A stretch of 64,000 bases of DNA from Corbicula japonica (taxonomy: Eukaryota > Mollusca > Bivalvia > Venerida > Cyrenidae). The stretch's first letter is position 1, and every line of letters begins with the position of its first letter. Position numbers and translations under genes: made by a program. The notes beneath the pieces are model-generated. The model ran no database searches. It had not been told where the DNA came from and saw nothing but the letters and a program-made list of their open reading frames with translations. The stretch is from NCBI GenBank assembly GCA_038501625.1, contig JAZAYU010001140.1, positions 17,474 through 81,473 of the forward strand, read 5' to 3'. Positions 23,970 to 35,495 of the stretch are shown here, in pieces.

Positions 23970-24026
23970 CAGGCTCGGTTTGATTGAGCCTGTTCATAGG
24001 CAGTAATGGAAATGCTTATTACTGCC
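23970..24026. other. Conserved double hairpin (S1, upstream of A)
   Basis: Two adjacent stem-loops: CAGGCTC..GAGCCTG (23970-23992) and GGCAGTAAT..ATTACTGCC (23999-24026), followed by a conserved CCCCGGGCTGAGCGCAACTC. The pair recurs at 45271-45326, 51878-51934 and 62007-62063. It could be a terminus of a transposable element or a small structured RNA; no evidence separates these. Confidence 0.5.
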
Positions 24027-24889
24027 AACGCCGCCTAGCCCCGGGCTGAGCGCAACTCAATATTTACACCAATGAACAGCACAATTTTGATCCATCCTAA
24101 ACGATGGAATGCCTAATGCGGTGAACATTTGAACCTTCAATACGGTATTTTCAGATTAATACCATTCCATGTTCAGCGGCGTATGGTCCCCAGATAGAAG
24201 AATGGGTTTGTCCTAAACGAGAAAACAATGGGCGGAACTAAACCGAATAGAATTTCGAGAGGGGATCTGAGAATATAAATCCTGCATATCACAGACAACA
24301 CAGAAGTATATCGTTGGGGTGATTGAACACTACCCAAATTTATATTGGCTGGGATATTGAAACCACCCATCTTTAAACTGGTCGAAATATTAAAAACAAA
24401 AGTAAATTTAGAAGTACTATTAACATAGTACATACATATCGTGCTCGACGACATTCAAAGGACGTAACTGATAACAGCACTGACTGAATGTACGGGGAGA
24501 CTTTTTACAGCCGCCACACGGCACAAACAATGCTACTGCACTATTGAAATAGATGAAAAGAACCTGATTAGACTTCACTGTGAGTGTCATAATTATTGCA
24601 CAGCTATTTATCATGAACATGTCATCCACCTGTGAATTAGTATTTTTGTATTGTTCCATTCTATAGTTCAGAAAGTAATTTGAAATGTGATGAGTTTGTC
24701 TTATAATAATAGATCGCATGTCAGCTTGATCGAATCCTCGCAATAACGCCATGTAACGACAGTAGTATGATGTGACATGTACATCAGTTGCAAGTATTTA
24801 GATTTTGCAATTGATAGATTTTAAGTTTTGTGATAGGTAAAATATATGCAAAATAATTGGTATAGGTAGGAGTGATAGCTGTTATGTAA

Positions 24890-25140
24890 AATGACAGTGT
24901 CTCTAGCTGCGAGCGAACCCGCATCGTCACGGCGATAGCGCCTGGCCCTGCAATTCCTGCGACGCAACCGACTGAGCTAACCTGGACAACCCCAAAAAAG
25001 GTTGATCGGATAGCCCTGATATACGTAACAATCACTGCATGACATCGGTAACGGGTTAATTTACTGATAACAATACTGACTAAATGTACGGGGAGACTTT
25101 TTACGGCCGCCTCACTGCACAAATAGCGCTACTGTGAATT
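24890..25140 (-). repeat. tRNA-related SINE-like repeat (S1)
   Basis: On the minus strand, TAGCTCAGTCGG matches the Pol III A-box consensus and GGGTTCGCTCGC resembles a B-box about 55 bp on. The body includes GTAAAAAGTCTCCCCGTACA and GATCAACC. The body segment is repeated at about 24435-24535 and, more diverged, at 46990-47040. Secondary structure of a functional tRNA is not preserved. Confidence 0.6.
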
Positions 25141-25348
25141 TCAAATGACAGTGTCTCTAGCTGGGAGCGATCAAGCAAAGATCAGTATGTGTATTTTCTG
25201 TGTACGATAAAGAAGATTTACAATAGACTTGAACATGGATTTTGACAAGTGTTGAGTCTGGCTCAAATTGAATCTGGGTCACTATAAAAGTGTGCTCGCC
25301 TGACATTCTGTCATGATGCCATGGAAGCTAACTAAACAGCTATATAAT

Positions 25349-25769
25349 ACCATGGTGTAAAAACTAGAATTTAATTGTTACAATGATGTCAGAACAGAAC
25401 TTGCATCGCAGATCACTGAAGGCCCAGATTAGCAGGCACATCTTTTCAGTCACTGAAATCATTAACATCATTGCAAGCTCTAGAATAGCGAATAAGCTGT
25501 GAGTTATAAACCCCGTAAGATGTTGCACGAGGAACATCGTCGTCTGAAAACGGAATGTTTACTATATTAAAATTAAAATCGTCTCTTTTATCATATTTTT
25601 AGTAGTAACGTATCCATTTTCAATAGAAAGATTAAGATCAAAGTTTGCTTGCTTATCTGAAGTGTTTGCTTTATTAAGTTGTAATACCATGGTGTAAAAA
25701 CTAGAATTTAATTGTTACAATGATGTCAGAACAGAACTTGCATTGCAGATCACTGAAGACCCAGGTCAG
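25349..25769. repeat. Direct repeat of about 87 bp, 334 bp apart (S1)
   Basis: 25349-25434 and 25683-25769 share ATACCATGGTGTAAAAACTA through CAGATCACTGAAG with few changes. A related segment in S2 (about 44830-44890) shows that S1 and S2 are old paralogues. Confidence 0.65.
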
Positions 25770-26445
25770 CAAGCACATTTTTTAGTCTAAGTCTACATTG
25801 ACCACTTTTGAGACAATAGCATACCTGATGATAACGAAACAGCGAACGCTCAATGGAACAGTTCATTATTTAAAGATAGGATAATGTATTTAACCCTTGA
25901 AGAAAATAAGTCTCAATTGCGATGATGTTTTCCATAGTTCGAATTCTGGGTATAATGGGTCAATAAAAGTAGAGGGCTACTGATTTCAGAGGGAATTATT
26001 GCATGTATAATAACTTATTATTTATTTATATGAAAGTAAATGCAATTCAGCCAGATTAAAAAAAAAAGACTCAATTTTGAGAAAACATGTCGCCAGCCTT
26101 TGAACGACCAAATCTTCAAGGTTAAAACTCTAAAATTAAATATTGCTATTTTTGGGAGAGATCTTATGTTTTCTTAGAACAAACATCACTGGGATAGCCA
26201 TTTATGTTTCTTCCTTTAAGTTTTATAGCATGCTAAATGTCTAGTAACATCGCTTTTTTGCATGTCGCCAGGCAAAACATCTATTTTTACAGTAAAATTG
26301 TTGAAATATGATGATTGGCAATTAAGAAATTTGCTGTTTGTAATGTTTAAAGCACGTGAAAATATGATATTAGAAAGTTCTGTTGCAATTGGATGCCTTT
26401 TCAAACAATGACACTGGTTTTAAGGGATGTCGCCAAAAAACTACT

Positions 26446-27565
26446 TTCCTACCGTAACCATTTTTAAACCTCACTGCTGATGGTATTAAATAAGATAAAA
26501 ACAGTCATAAAGGCATAAATATTTTATAGAATTATCAAATTTTATGTATTTAAAATTAAAACACCTGTGGCTTTTTTTATATTTTTGTTGGTCATAGCCT
26601 TAACACGAAATTCTTGATGTCCGATAATAAAATTTTCCTCCGTAACTGTGTATTTCACTTCTTTTAATCTATGTTAATTCCATGGATCAAACAGTTTACA
26701 TCAATTACATGAATATCAATTGATTAATACATACCATCACTAAATAAGTATTATTTTCTGCAAATATTAGTAAAAAAATGTTTAAAAAAATTCCTCCGTA
26801 ACTTTTTCTTCCGTAACCAAAAGTTTCATGATTGCTTCTAGTGCTAATAAAATTGTTATCAACTGACTGTTATTATCACAGAAGCCGTCAAGTAATATGG
26901 TCAGAAGTGGTAAGATAATTAAAATTTACCCTTGTAATTTCGGGTTACGGAGGAAAGTTACGGAGGAAGCTAGAAAAGTAACGGAGGAAAAATATGCACG
27001 ATTATCAATTTATCCGCGTATAATTTGTGTCTAAATATAAGTTGCACACATGAGTTTTTATTAAAAAAATGTTCCTCCATTGCAACTGATACGCAAGTAC
27101 TCCAAATTGTTTGTCAAAATTCAAACAAATACTATTATTGTACTGCATAAAATATATGTGCAGGTAACTTTTTATTTTGACTGCTTCATGGTTTTGCTTG
27201 AGCTTGGCCTCTATTACTTAAACATTAAAATTACATTTTAAGTGAAAGTTATACAAACATAAGTGAAAATATTTAGCTCACAACATTTAATAAACCTTGA
27301 AATCAGTTGAATTACAATGCAGTACCAGGCACGATGAAAATACCCGTGTTGTTGTTAGCACAGACAGGGATGTACAGTGGTCTGCATTCTAATTTTATTA
27401 ACATAGTTCACTTGAAATGCTTGATTTGGCGTTTGTTTGATTGAAGACAGATTGCAAACAGTCTGTTTCATATAACCTGATGATATGTACCTTTTAACAT
27501 CTAGAAAAATAGGAAAAACATACACCCACTTAATACATTTTCCTCAGTAACTTTTCCTCCGTAAC
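26446..27565. other. Cluster of GTTACGGAGGAA motifs in both orientations (S1)
   Basis: The 12-mer TTCCTCCGTAAC or a one-base variant occurs at 26446, 26635, 26791, 26806, 27540 and 27554, and its reverse complement GTTACGGAGGAA or a variant at 26944, 26957 and 26978. Chance would not give nine copies in 1.1 kb. Intervening sequence is not repeated. Such clustered subterminal motifs are typical of transposase-binding sites, but could also be a factor-binding array. Confidence 0.6.
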
Positions 27566-27728
27566 TGTTGGATAACTTTTTTTGTTTGTTTAGCATTGTA
27601 AATTCAGAAAAGTTTTATTGAATTTGAATTTTTAGTTATTTGACGTTTATTGTTTAATGGAATTAAAAAAGTACCAAGATGACTTTTTCATTGTTTAATG
27701 TTAAAAAAGTCCACTGATTTTTAAATTG

Positions 27729-28515
27729 TCACAGAACACAGTGTGATTGGTACAAACATTAAACAGAACACAGTGTGATTGGTACAAACATGGCACAGAA
27801 CACAGTGTGATTGTAACAAACAGGTCATAGTACACAGTGTGATTGGTACAAACCTGAAACAGAACACAGTGTGATTGGTACAAACTTGTCATAGTACACA
27901 GTGTGATTGGTACAAACATGTCACAGAACACAGTGTGATTGGTACAAACATGTTACATAACACAGTGTGATTGGTACAAACATGTCACAGAACACATTGT
28001 GATTGGTACAAACATGAAACAGAACACAGTGTGATTGGTACAAACATGGCACAGAACACAGTGTGATTGGTACAAACATGTCACAAAACACAGTGTGATT
28101 GGTACAGACATGTCATAGTACACAGTGTGATTGGTACAAACATGTCACAGAACACAGTGTGATTGATACAAACATGTCACATAACACAGTGCGATTGGTA
28201 CAAACATGTCACAGAACACAGTGTGATTGGTACAAGCATGTTACAGAACACAGTGTGATTGGTACAAACATGTCACAGAACACAGTGTGATTGGTACAAA
28301 CATGTCACAGAACACAGTGTGATTGGTACAAACATGTCACAGAACACAGTGTGATTGGTACAAACATGTCACAGAATACAGTGTGATTGGTACAAACATG
28401 TCACAGAACACAGTGTGATTGGTACAAACATGTCACATAACACAGTGTGATTGGCACAAACATGTCACAGAATACAGTGTGATTGGTACAAACATGCCAT
28501 AGAACACAGTGTGAC
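27729..28515. repeat. 32-bp minisatellite, about 24 units (S1)
   Basis: The unit is ACAGAACACAGTGTGATTGG followed by TACAAACATGTC. Units differ by scattered substitutions. The open frames on both strands through it are translations of the repeat, not genes. The S1' copy at 55637-56423 has the same length and variant order. Confidence 0.9.
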
Positions 28516-29605
28516 TTTTTAAACATTGACTTTAATGGATTTCAAAACATTGCACAAATACCAACACACAGGATTTACATTGTTATGCATGTAGAGATTA
28601 AACTTTCCTACAGGTAAACACAAGTGGGCATGATTTGCATGCTTTTTGCATGGGTGAGTGACCTCGTGGGACAAAGGATGATGTGTTTACATTTTGATTT
28701 ATAAGAGCAATATTTTCAAGTTATTTTGAAAAAGTAACACTGGTTGACCCTAGATGGAACATTGAACTGGATATTGTAATTAATTATTTTTGATATATTT
28801 GAGCGGAAAGTGCTTTATTTTGACACCCGGATTAGACAACATAGCAGGTACCACATTTTATTAATTTTCTAACAAAATTCTTTTTTTTTCAACAATTGTC
28901 TCCTGTTATTATCAATATTCATCTGTTTATATAATAACAGTTTGTTTGGAAATTGTTGAAAAAATGATAATTTAATTTCCACAGCTCATCATCAGTACAA
29001 TTATAGTTGTACTATCTGGAAGTATGAAGTACCTTAAGTGAATAATTTGTTCACATATATTTTTAATCAGTTTTCTTGTCCAGCTGTGTTCATTGGCAGT
29101 TACCGTTAGATATGTCGTTATATAGGTGTCATATTGTCGGATTTCTGAATGAATTCCTTTAATGTATTTAAAGACATCAGTAATTTTAGTAGTCGGTCAA
29201 TGTTTTGATAGAAATTATGCACGAGTAAAGCAAGACAAGTAACTGTAAAACAGCTGTTTTGTATTTTCCGAAGTGTTAAAACTGAGGTCCGACTGCTAAA
29301 TCCGTAAAAGTATAATGAACAGGACAATCAAAAACTTATTAAGTTACTACACATGGCTACCTTTTTAAGCATGATCATGGATATATAAACAGCAAAAGAA
29401 ATGCGCGTTATGGTTAGTTGATAATTTGTAAACATTGATGGTGAAAATATAATTTTACTAAGTTTATACGCGCATGCGGTTAAACAATCAGAAAGTCCTC
29501 ATAATAATATCCCTTGGTTTGACAGCTAGAAGTACTGTTACAAGTACAGTCGCACATGAAAAGCGTGTATAATTATTGTACAGTATAAATTGAGAAGGCT
29601 GTACC

Positions 29606-31686
29606 TTACCCTTTAATATTAGTTTCACTTACATCATGCACTTCAATGACATCATTATGAAATAGACATACAATCAGTTTAGTATTGTTTGCAGTACAGC
29701 ATACAGCCTGACAAATTCCATTAGTTTTCATAACTTCGCCCAGTAGTTTACCATCCATGCTGAACAGTAACACATTCTTAGAGTCAGTTCCAAAAACAAG
29801 AACATTGTCATTTTTGTACAGACAAACTCCATGGGCTCCTTTTAGTTCTTGACCATCAAACTGTCCAACAAACTTACCAGATCTATCAAGAATAATTAAA
29901 CCTGTCCAATAGTCAGCAATATAGATCTTAGAGTGATCACTGCTGACAGCAAGACTTCTGATATCAGAGAATATCCACTCTCCAGATTGACCCTAACTGA
30001 ACTGTTGCTGTCTCTCTCCAGACACAGAGTAAACATACACTGATTTACTGTCAGACACAAATAGCTTCCGATCAGCATAGGCTAAAGCGTAGGTTTTAAA
30101 CCTAGTATTTATCTATCTTGTCTTCTTCAGTGACATTCCTATAGAAAAAAACTATATTAGATTACTGGAGTCACAGGCTACAGCCACTTCCTGGTCAGTT
30201 ATAGCACACACTCGAATTGGAAAGCAAGGAACTTCACAGTAGTCAGTGACACTGTAGGATGTACTGTTGACACGTTTCAGCTTATTGTTGCCTCGGTCAG
30301 CCAGGATAATGGTCCCATCAGCAAGTGTGCAAGCACTTTGAATATCACATGTCCCAATGTCAGATTTCACTCTCACTTTGTATTGTTTTTTGTCATTGAT
30401 CTGCATTAAAGAACTTGTAGACTTTGGACTTTGTTTCTTGGTTACTGGTACTAAGGATGTAGGAGCTGTGAGTTTCGACTGATTTTCAGAGGATATAGCG
30501 CTAGTTTTGTTCTTAGTTACATGTGGCGAGGAATTGGGTGCTGTAACTTTTGATCGGAGTGTTTCTGTTAAATCGATGACTCCTATAGCCTGTATCTCCT
30601 TCAAAACAGACTGAAGCTTTTCATAAGGCATGAACAAAATCTCTGTTAAAGAAACTTGGCTTTTATTTGTATTGACTTTCTCTTGAGCACGGGAAGCAGT
30701 TGCATCGGCCATCTTGATGCTGACAAACATCTGCGCCTTGTTACCATTAGCAGACTTCAAGCTATCTTTTGCAGCCAGCACGTCTTTCATTGTATCTTGA
30801 AGTTCTCTTAGGGCGGCTTCAGTCTTTTCAGTCAGTGACTGGATTCTCTGTTCTAGATCATTGATAGTCTTCTTTTCTAGCTCGTCCACCATCTGGTTTA
30901 TTTCTTTTCTGTACTTTTGGAGCTGCTTCAGTGACTTTTCTTTGCTACTTTTGAGTGTTTCCTTGTCTTGGATGAAGGTGTCCTGAAGTTCAGCTAAGCT
31001 GTTTGCTATCATGTCTAACTGATCGGCAATATTCGAATTATCCGTTTCTTTGTTATTTTTAATGTAGTCGGGAACATAGAACTTTTCATTACATGCACTG
31101 AAAATAAAATAAAACATTTATAAAATGAAACTGTACCTCTCTCATATAGGTAAACATTTAAAATTAAAAATACAACCCTAGATAACTAAAATAATTATTG
31201 TGTGCACCTCTATAATTTTCATCATTATCTTTGAGCGTTAATTTAACATTAATAGTGATGATTTTTATACAAAACTTAATCACATAATTATTTATATTAT
31301 GCATTATATATTATTTGTCAATTCTGAAAATCTCACCTGTGATCCACCACCAAGCAGACAGAACACATCACGGTATCATGTTGCTTGCAGTACATGTCCA
31401 CAGGCTTGTGAGTATGAACTTTACACCTCTTTGTAGGTACCGCCGGAAACTGTGCGCTTGATGTAGGCTGGAATTGAGCCTGGTTTAGAATCTTGTGGTT
31501 TGTAAAAACTGGAATATCATCATGGAACTTGACACAAGTCGAACAATAATAGTCATGACAGTCCACGCAAAATTGATCTGCCTCGGTGTTTTTGTTTTTT
31601 CTTTTGCATACTGAGCAGATAAAGTCAAATGTTTCATCTGTGCCTGCATCTATCGTTTCACTAAGATGTACTCCCGCACCGGCCAT
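29606..31686 (-). pseudogene. TRIM-like copy B, interrupted by three TAG codons
   Basis: Exon 1 is 31337-31686 and exon 2 is 29606-31097, with normal splice sites (donor GTGAGA, acceptor TTTTCAG). Both B-boxes, coiled coil and propeller can be read in one frame for 613 codons with no indel. However, three in-frame TAG codons fall in the propeller: 30152-30154, 30113-30115 and 29993-29995, where the intact copies have CAG, CAG and AAG (A) or CAG (C). As it stands the product ends after 431 residues, before most of the propeller. The C-terminus runs a few codons past its paralogues. Probably a recent pseudogene; a truncated B-box/coiled-coil protein remains possible. Confidence 0.8.
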
Positions 31687-34250
31687 TTTGTGATGATGAA
31701 TACAAACAATTTTATTTTATTTTATTTTAGCTCTTTTAAAACGTCCATAAAGAGTGCCAAACATGTATTCCTTTCAATTTAAAAACACATATCTGAAAAC
31801 ATTTGAATTTTCTCCTATCAGTTTTATAGTGGGTTATTTCACACAACCTGTTTAGACTTTGCTCATGTCAACACGGCATTTTGCTTTACCGTAAACTCTA
31901 ATTTAAATGCGCCTATTCGGGAGGTGGGGTGATAATTTGCAAGAAGTTTATTATACACATTTTATTGTTCTGCAATAAATGTAACACGTCTGCTGGTATA
32001 CGCACTTAACGCCTTTATTGATATATTGAAGCCGAAATAATCTGCTTAATTTTATATTGTTATTTTGTTTTAACATTGTTTTAATCAGTGGTCGTCAATG
32101 GAAATGTGGGGGTGTTAAGTGCAGTATTTACGGTATGTCAGTATAAAGATAATTAAACCATGACGATAAGATAACCATTGTCGAAACACCTTGACAAGTC
32201 GCCATTTCAGCCAATCAGATGCTTGAGATTTGAGACTGGTTTCCATGCTCAGTTTTATAACATTGGACACGTGAGATAACTGGATGGGAATAACTTCAGT
32301 AACCCCTTAAATGGAGATGTGCAGGGCCGATCAGGTGTACTCGGTAAAATCGTACAGATCGATCTATGTAACACTTACGTGTACTTTTCACTAAACTCTA
32401 CATTTCAAACCCTCCAGAAGGAAGTTTTCGGTTAATTTTATTATTTTAACGGACCTAAAAACAGTCCGCTGAAGAAATCCCTATACAAAAATACATTATA
32501 TATTTAGCGATCATGGGAATATCACTCTTACTATTCGTGGTGGCCCAGGCATTTTGAAAAAAATGGCGACGTCGATAGTCGGCAAGGTACACCGAATGTG
32601 TGTTTTTGTTAAATTGATTACGTGACAACCCCCCCCCCAAAAAAAAAAAACAAACAAACAAACAAACAAACTCGGTTTTACACGGGAATTACAAAAATAG
32701 CTAACCTATGCGCGTCGCATAGGATAGGAATCACCATTTATATATCTTTTTTTAAAATAAAATATTTGTTTAAAATATTTCGGGTTTAAATCAATATTTG
32801 AGCTTCAAATAATAATATTCATTCAACTAATTAATAACCCTTTTCGCAAATCTGTTCCATTCATCAATCATGCATATCTCCCTTTAACCACTATCTAACA
32901 TTTCAGATTGCGGTCTCTTTTTCATGACAGTAATGAAAATACTGCCCCTTTAAAAATAATTCTGTGATCTTCATATTTGCCCAGGTCAACGATACCCTAA
33001 CAACAACGTGTTTTCTTTAACGGCACAATAATAATCGCTTTATTATAATGTGGTTATGAAAATGCAAAATGCACTATGCTGTTTCGTGAAAACTCCGATG
33101 TACTATATTACATGACTTTGTTCTGTATATGGAGATAATGTAACTGATCTTTTATGATAAAATAACCGGGGCGAAAGTCCAACGAGAATACTGTAAAATG
33201 CTTTAATTTCGCGAGGTCAAATTATCGCGATTATTGTAAAAAAATCAGTTATTTTCCTTATTCGCGTATTTATAAATTCGCGACATCATCAGTCGTGTAT
33301 ATGTTTTGCCAAATTTATTTCAATGATTAAATCAAATAAACGAATTGTGGCCAAAAAGGAATTATATGTGGCGTTTAAAGTGGTTAACGGTTCTATTTTA
33401 AGTTGCTTATTTTTGGGTAAACGTATTTTCGGATATATCAATCTCCTTCGCAGAGTTGTCGTTCCTTACACTCACTTTACATCTCTGCAAAAGGCTCAAT
33501 GTCAAGATTTTTGACCAAACTCGACAGACTTATTTTATAGAGTTATAATTGTGAATTTGAAAGCTTGAGATAAAACGAATGACAGAAATCTTCACTATCT
33601 TTGATTAAAACCGAAAACACCCAAGCTATTTTAAATGTAATTGGTGAACTATTTTTTTGAGTTTAAGTAAAAGTAGTTGAAAGTAGTCCCAGCCTATAAC
33701 AGAGGTGAATGTAATGAGCCGATAGTGTAAGAGAGTGCGGATATATTGAAACTCATCTTGATTATTTCCCCGGTATTTATGAATTCGCGAGGTAAGCGAT
33801 TCGCGAATATTAGCGGATATAAAACTAACACGAATAAAACCAGTTCTACATTATATAGCACATGCCAGGTCTAGATAATTATACGAGTACGATTACTGAA
33901 CGTTTTGTACCTAGTATCTCTATGGACGTCATCTGACCGATTACTTTTGTTATTATCTTTAATATACATGTAGTAAGTGTGTTTCTGTCGAATAATGTGT
34001 TTACATGTATACATGTTAAAGTTGAGAAGATGTTGTTGCTTATTATGCATTCGGCGATAAAAATAACATTATTAGACCTAAAATATGTAACTATATTTTC
34101 TTTTAGTGACAAAGAAACAATAGATAATAATTGTAAGTTCTTGCCAAACATAAAAACAACCGTAATGTCTAAAAACATGACGCCAGACACCGTTCGGGCC
34201 ATGACTTGGACGTAATGATGTGCAAGGTAGTAATTATATAACACGACAAC
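31687..34250. other. Spacer between TRIM B and the MRPL44 remnant
   Basis: No gene recognised. It contains an (ATTTT)n run near 31711-31730, a single arm of the 3023-type foldback element (about 32198-32265), a C/A homopolymer and (CAAA)n stretch (32630-32672), and a possible TIR element at about 33190-33850 marked by TTTAATTTCGCGAGG at one end and inverted TTCGCGAA/TTTTATTCG at the other. The conserved upstream element of copies A, C, D and E is not found before B. Confidence 0.5.
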
Positions 34251-35317
34251 TCGTTTTCGTTTGATAATGCTTATAGGTTGAACTAAACCAAATCACGCTG
34301 TATCCCTCCGTGGTCCATTCGAATAAAGTCCGTTTTAATAATATGCTATTTTTCTCGTCATCTGGGGGCCTCTTAACTGTTAGAAATCGGCCTGTTTGTG
34401 GCTTGTTTGCAGACATAACATATCAGGAAAATAAATGAAAGCAATTTCATGCCTATATCTCGTTTGGTAGAGGCGAACTAGTTCAAGATCAGCGGATGTA
34501 TATTTTTGGCACCGTATTTGCGATACCGCGTTTAAAATAGGGTCTGTCCGGTTAGAGATCAGTAATTTTCTTACAAGTAAGTTAACCCCCTATTTCCTGT
34601 GTTTTTTTGAATAGATGAAATGTAGATCTTCACGGTAATATATGGCTGTCTAGTAATTTAGATGAAAGAAATCATGTTAAATGTACATTGAATATTGAGA
34701 ATTTAACATTTAGGTCTACGGGAATTGGATTTACCTTGGTTTAACCTTAGAAACTCAAGATAAAAGAGCTTGGGAATTATCCTTCCGCATAATATTAGAT
34801 TTGGCAACATATTTGCCAGTTGATCTGGTTCAACACTGGTCGCACACAAAATAAGATGCATATATATCTAGTGTTAAATTAAATAATGATAAAGTAATCC
34901 CTTACCTAATAATTTCCATTATTCTCCCATTCACATACTTTCCATTCCGACTCCTTCAAGCCCGTTTGTATTCAAAATGATTTTCACGTATTACCTTATT
35001 CTATGGTGAAAGTTTAATTCAAAATCCATAAATATATTCAGTTCTAAACTGATTTATACTTTAATTACACTAGAGCGTTTTAGAAATACTACAAAATATT
35101 TGGGAAAAAAATTCCTCACACTGCCTTACCTCTGAAGGCGTTTGAATTTGGGAATAGTATACTTTTTTATAGAAAATATTGATGCAGCCAGGGCCAAAGA
35201 TCATAAAACTGAGATTGGAGACCAGACTCAAATCTTAACCATCTGAAATTTAGACCTGTGAAAAGGTATAGATGAACTTTGGACTTGCTGTTTGTCTTAC
35301 TTGCACTCTGTGTTTAG

Positions 35318-35437
35318 GGTGAACATAGAGCAGAGATGTTTGTGTTGGACTTTAGCGTACCACAACTGGTTGGAAAAGACATAAATGAACTCTGGATTGT
35401 AGACCACCCAATGGGGCAGGTGGCAGCCTTGCTTAAG
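35318..35437 (+). pseudogene. Orphan MRPL44 exon 7 copy
   Basis: 120 nt, the same length and phase as exon 7 at 15117-15236, with intact splice sites and no stop. Its neighbouring exons are missing, so it cannot yield MRPL44 alone. It could only matter if spliced into another transcript. Confidence 0.85.
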
Positions 35438-35495
35438 GTAAACACATCTTGAAGTCAGTTTCAGTATTTGAATCTAACCCCTCCGGTTCTCATTC

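Noticed and set aside
24890..24995. Functional tRNA gene
   Set aside because: A-box is good but the acceptor and anticodon stems do not pair and the B-box is off-consensus; it is tRNA-derived repeat sequence.
24173..25122. Three minus-strand frames of 93-112 codons, repeated near 52.1-53.0 kb
   Set aside because: They overlap SINE-like repeats and are conserved only because the whole spacer was recently duplicated; no domain recognised.
27701..28290. Cysteine/histidine-rich open frames on both strands (and their copies near 55.6-56.2 kb)
   Set aside because: They are translations of the 32-bp minisatellite; both strands are open for the same reason.
27729..28515. CRISPR-like array
   Set aside because: Units are contiguous 32-bp repeats without unique spacers, in eukaryotic DNA; it is a minisatellite.
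33190..33850. Intact TIR transposon marked by TTCGCGA motifs
   Set aside because: The two ends match only loosely and no TSD is visible; kept as a note in the spacer entry only.
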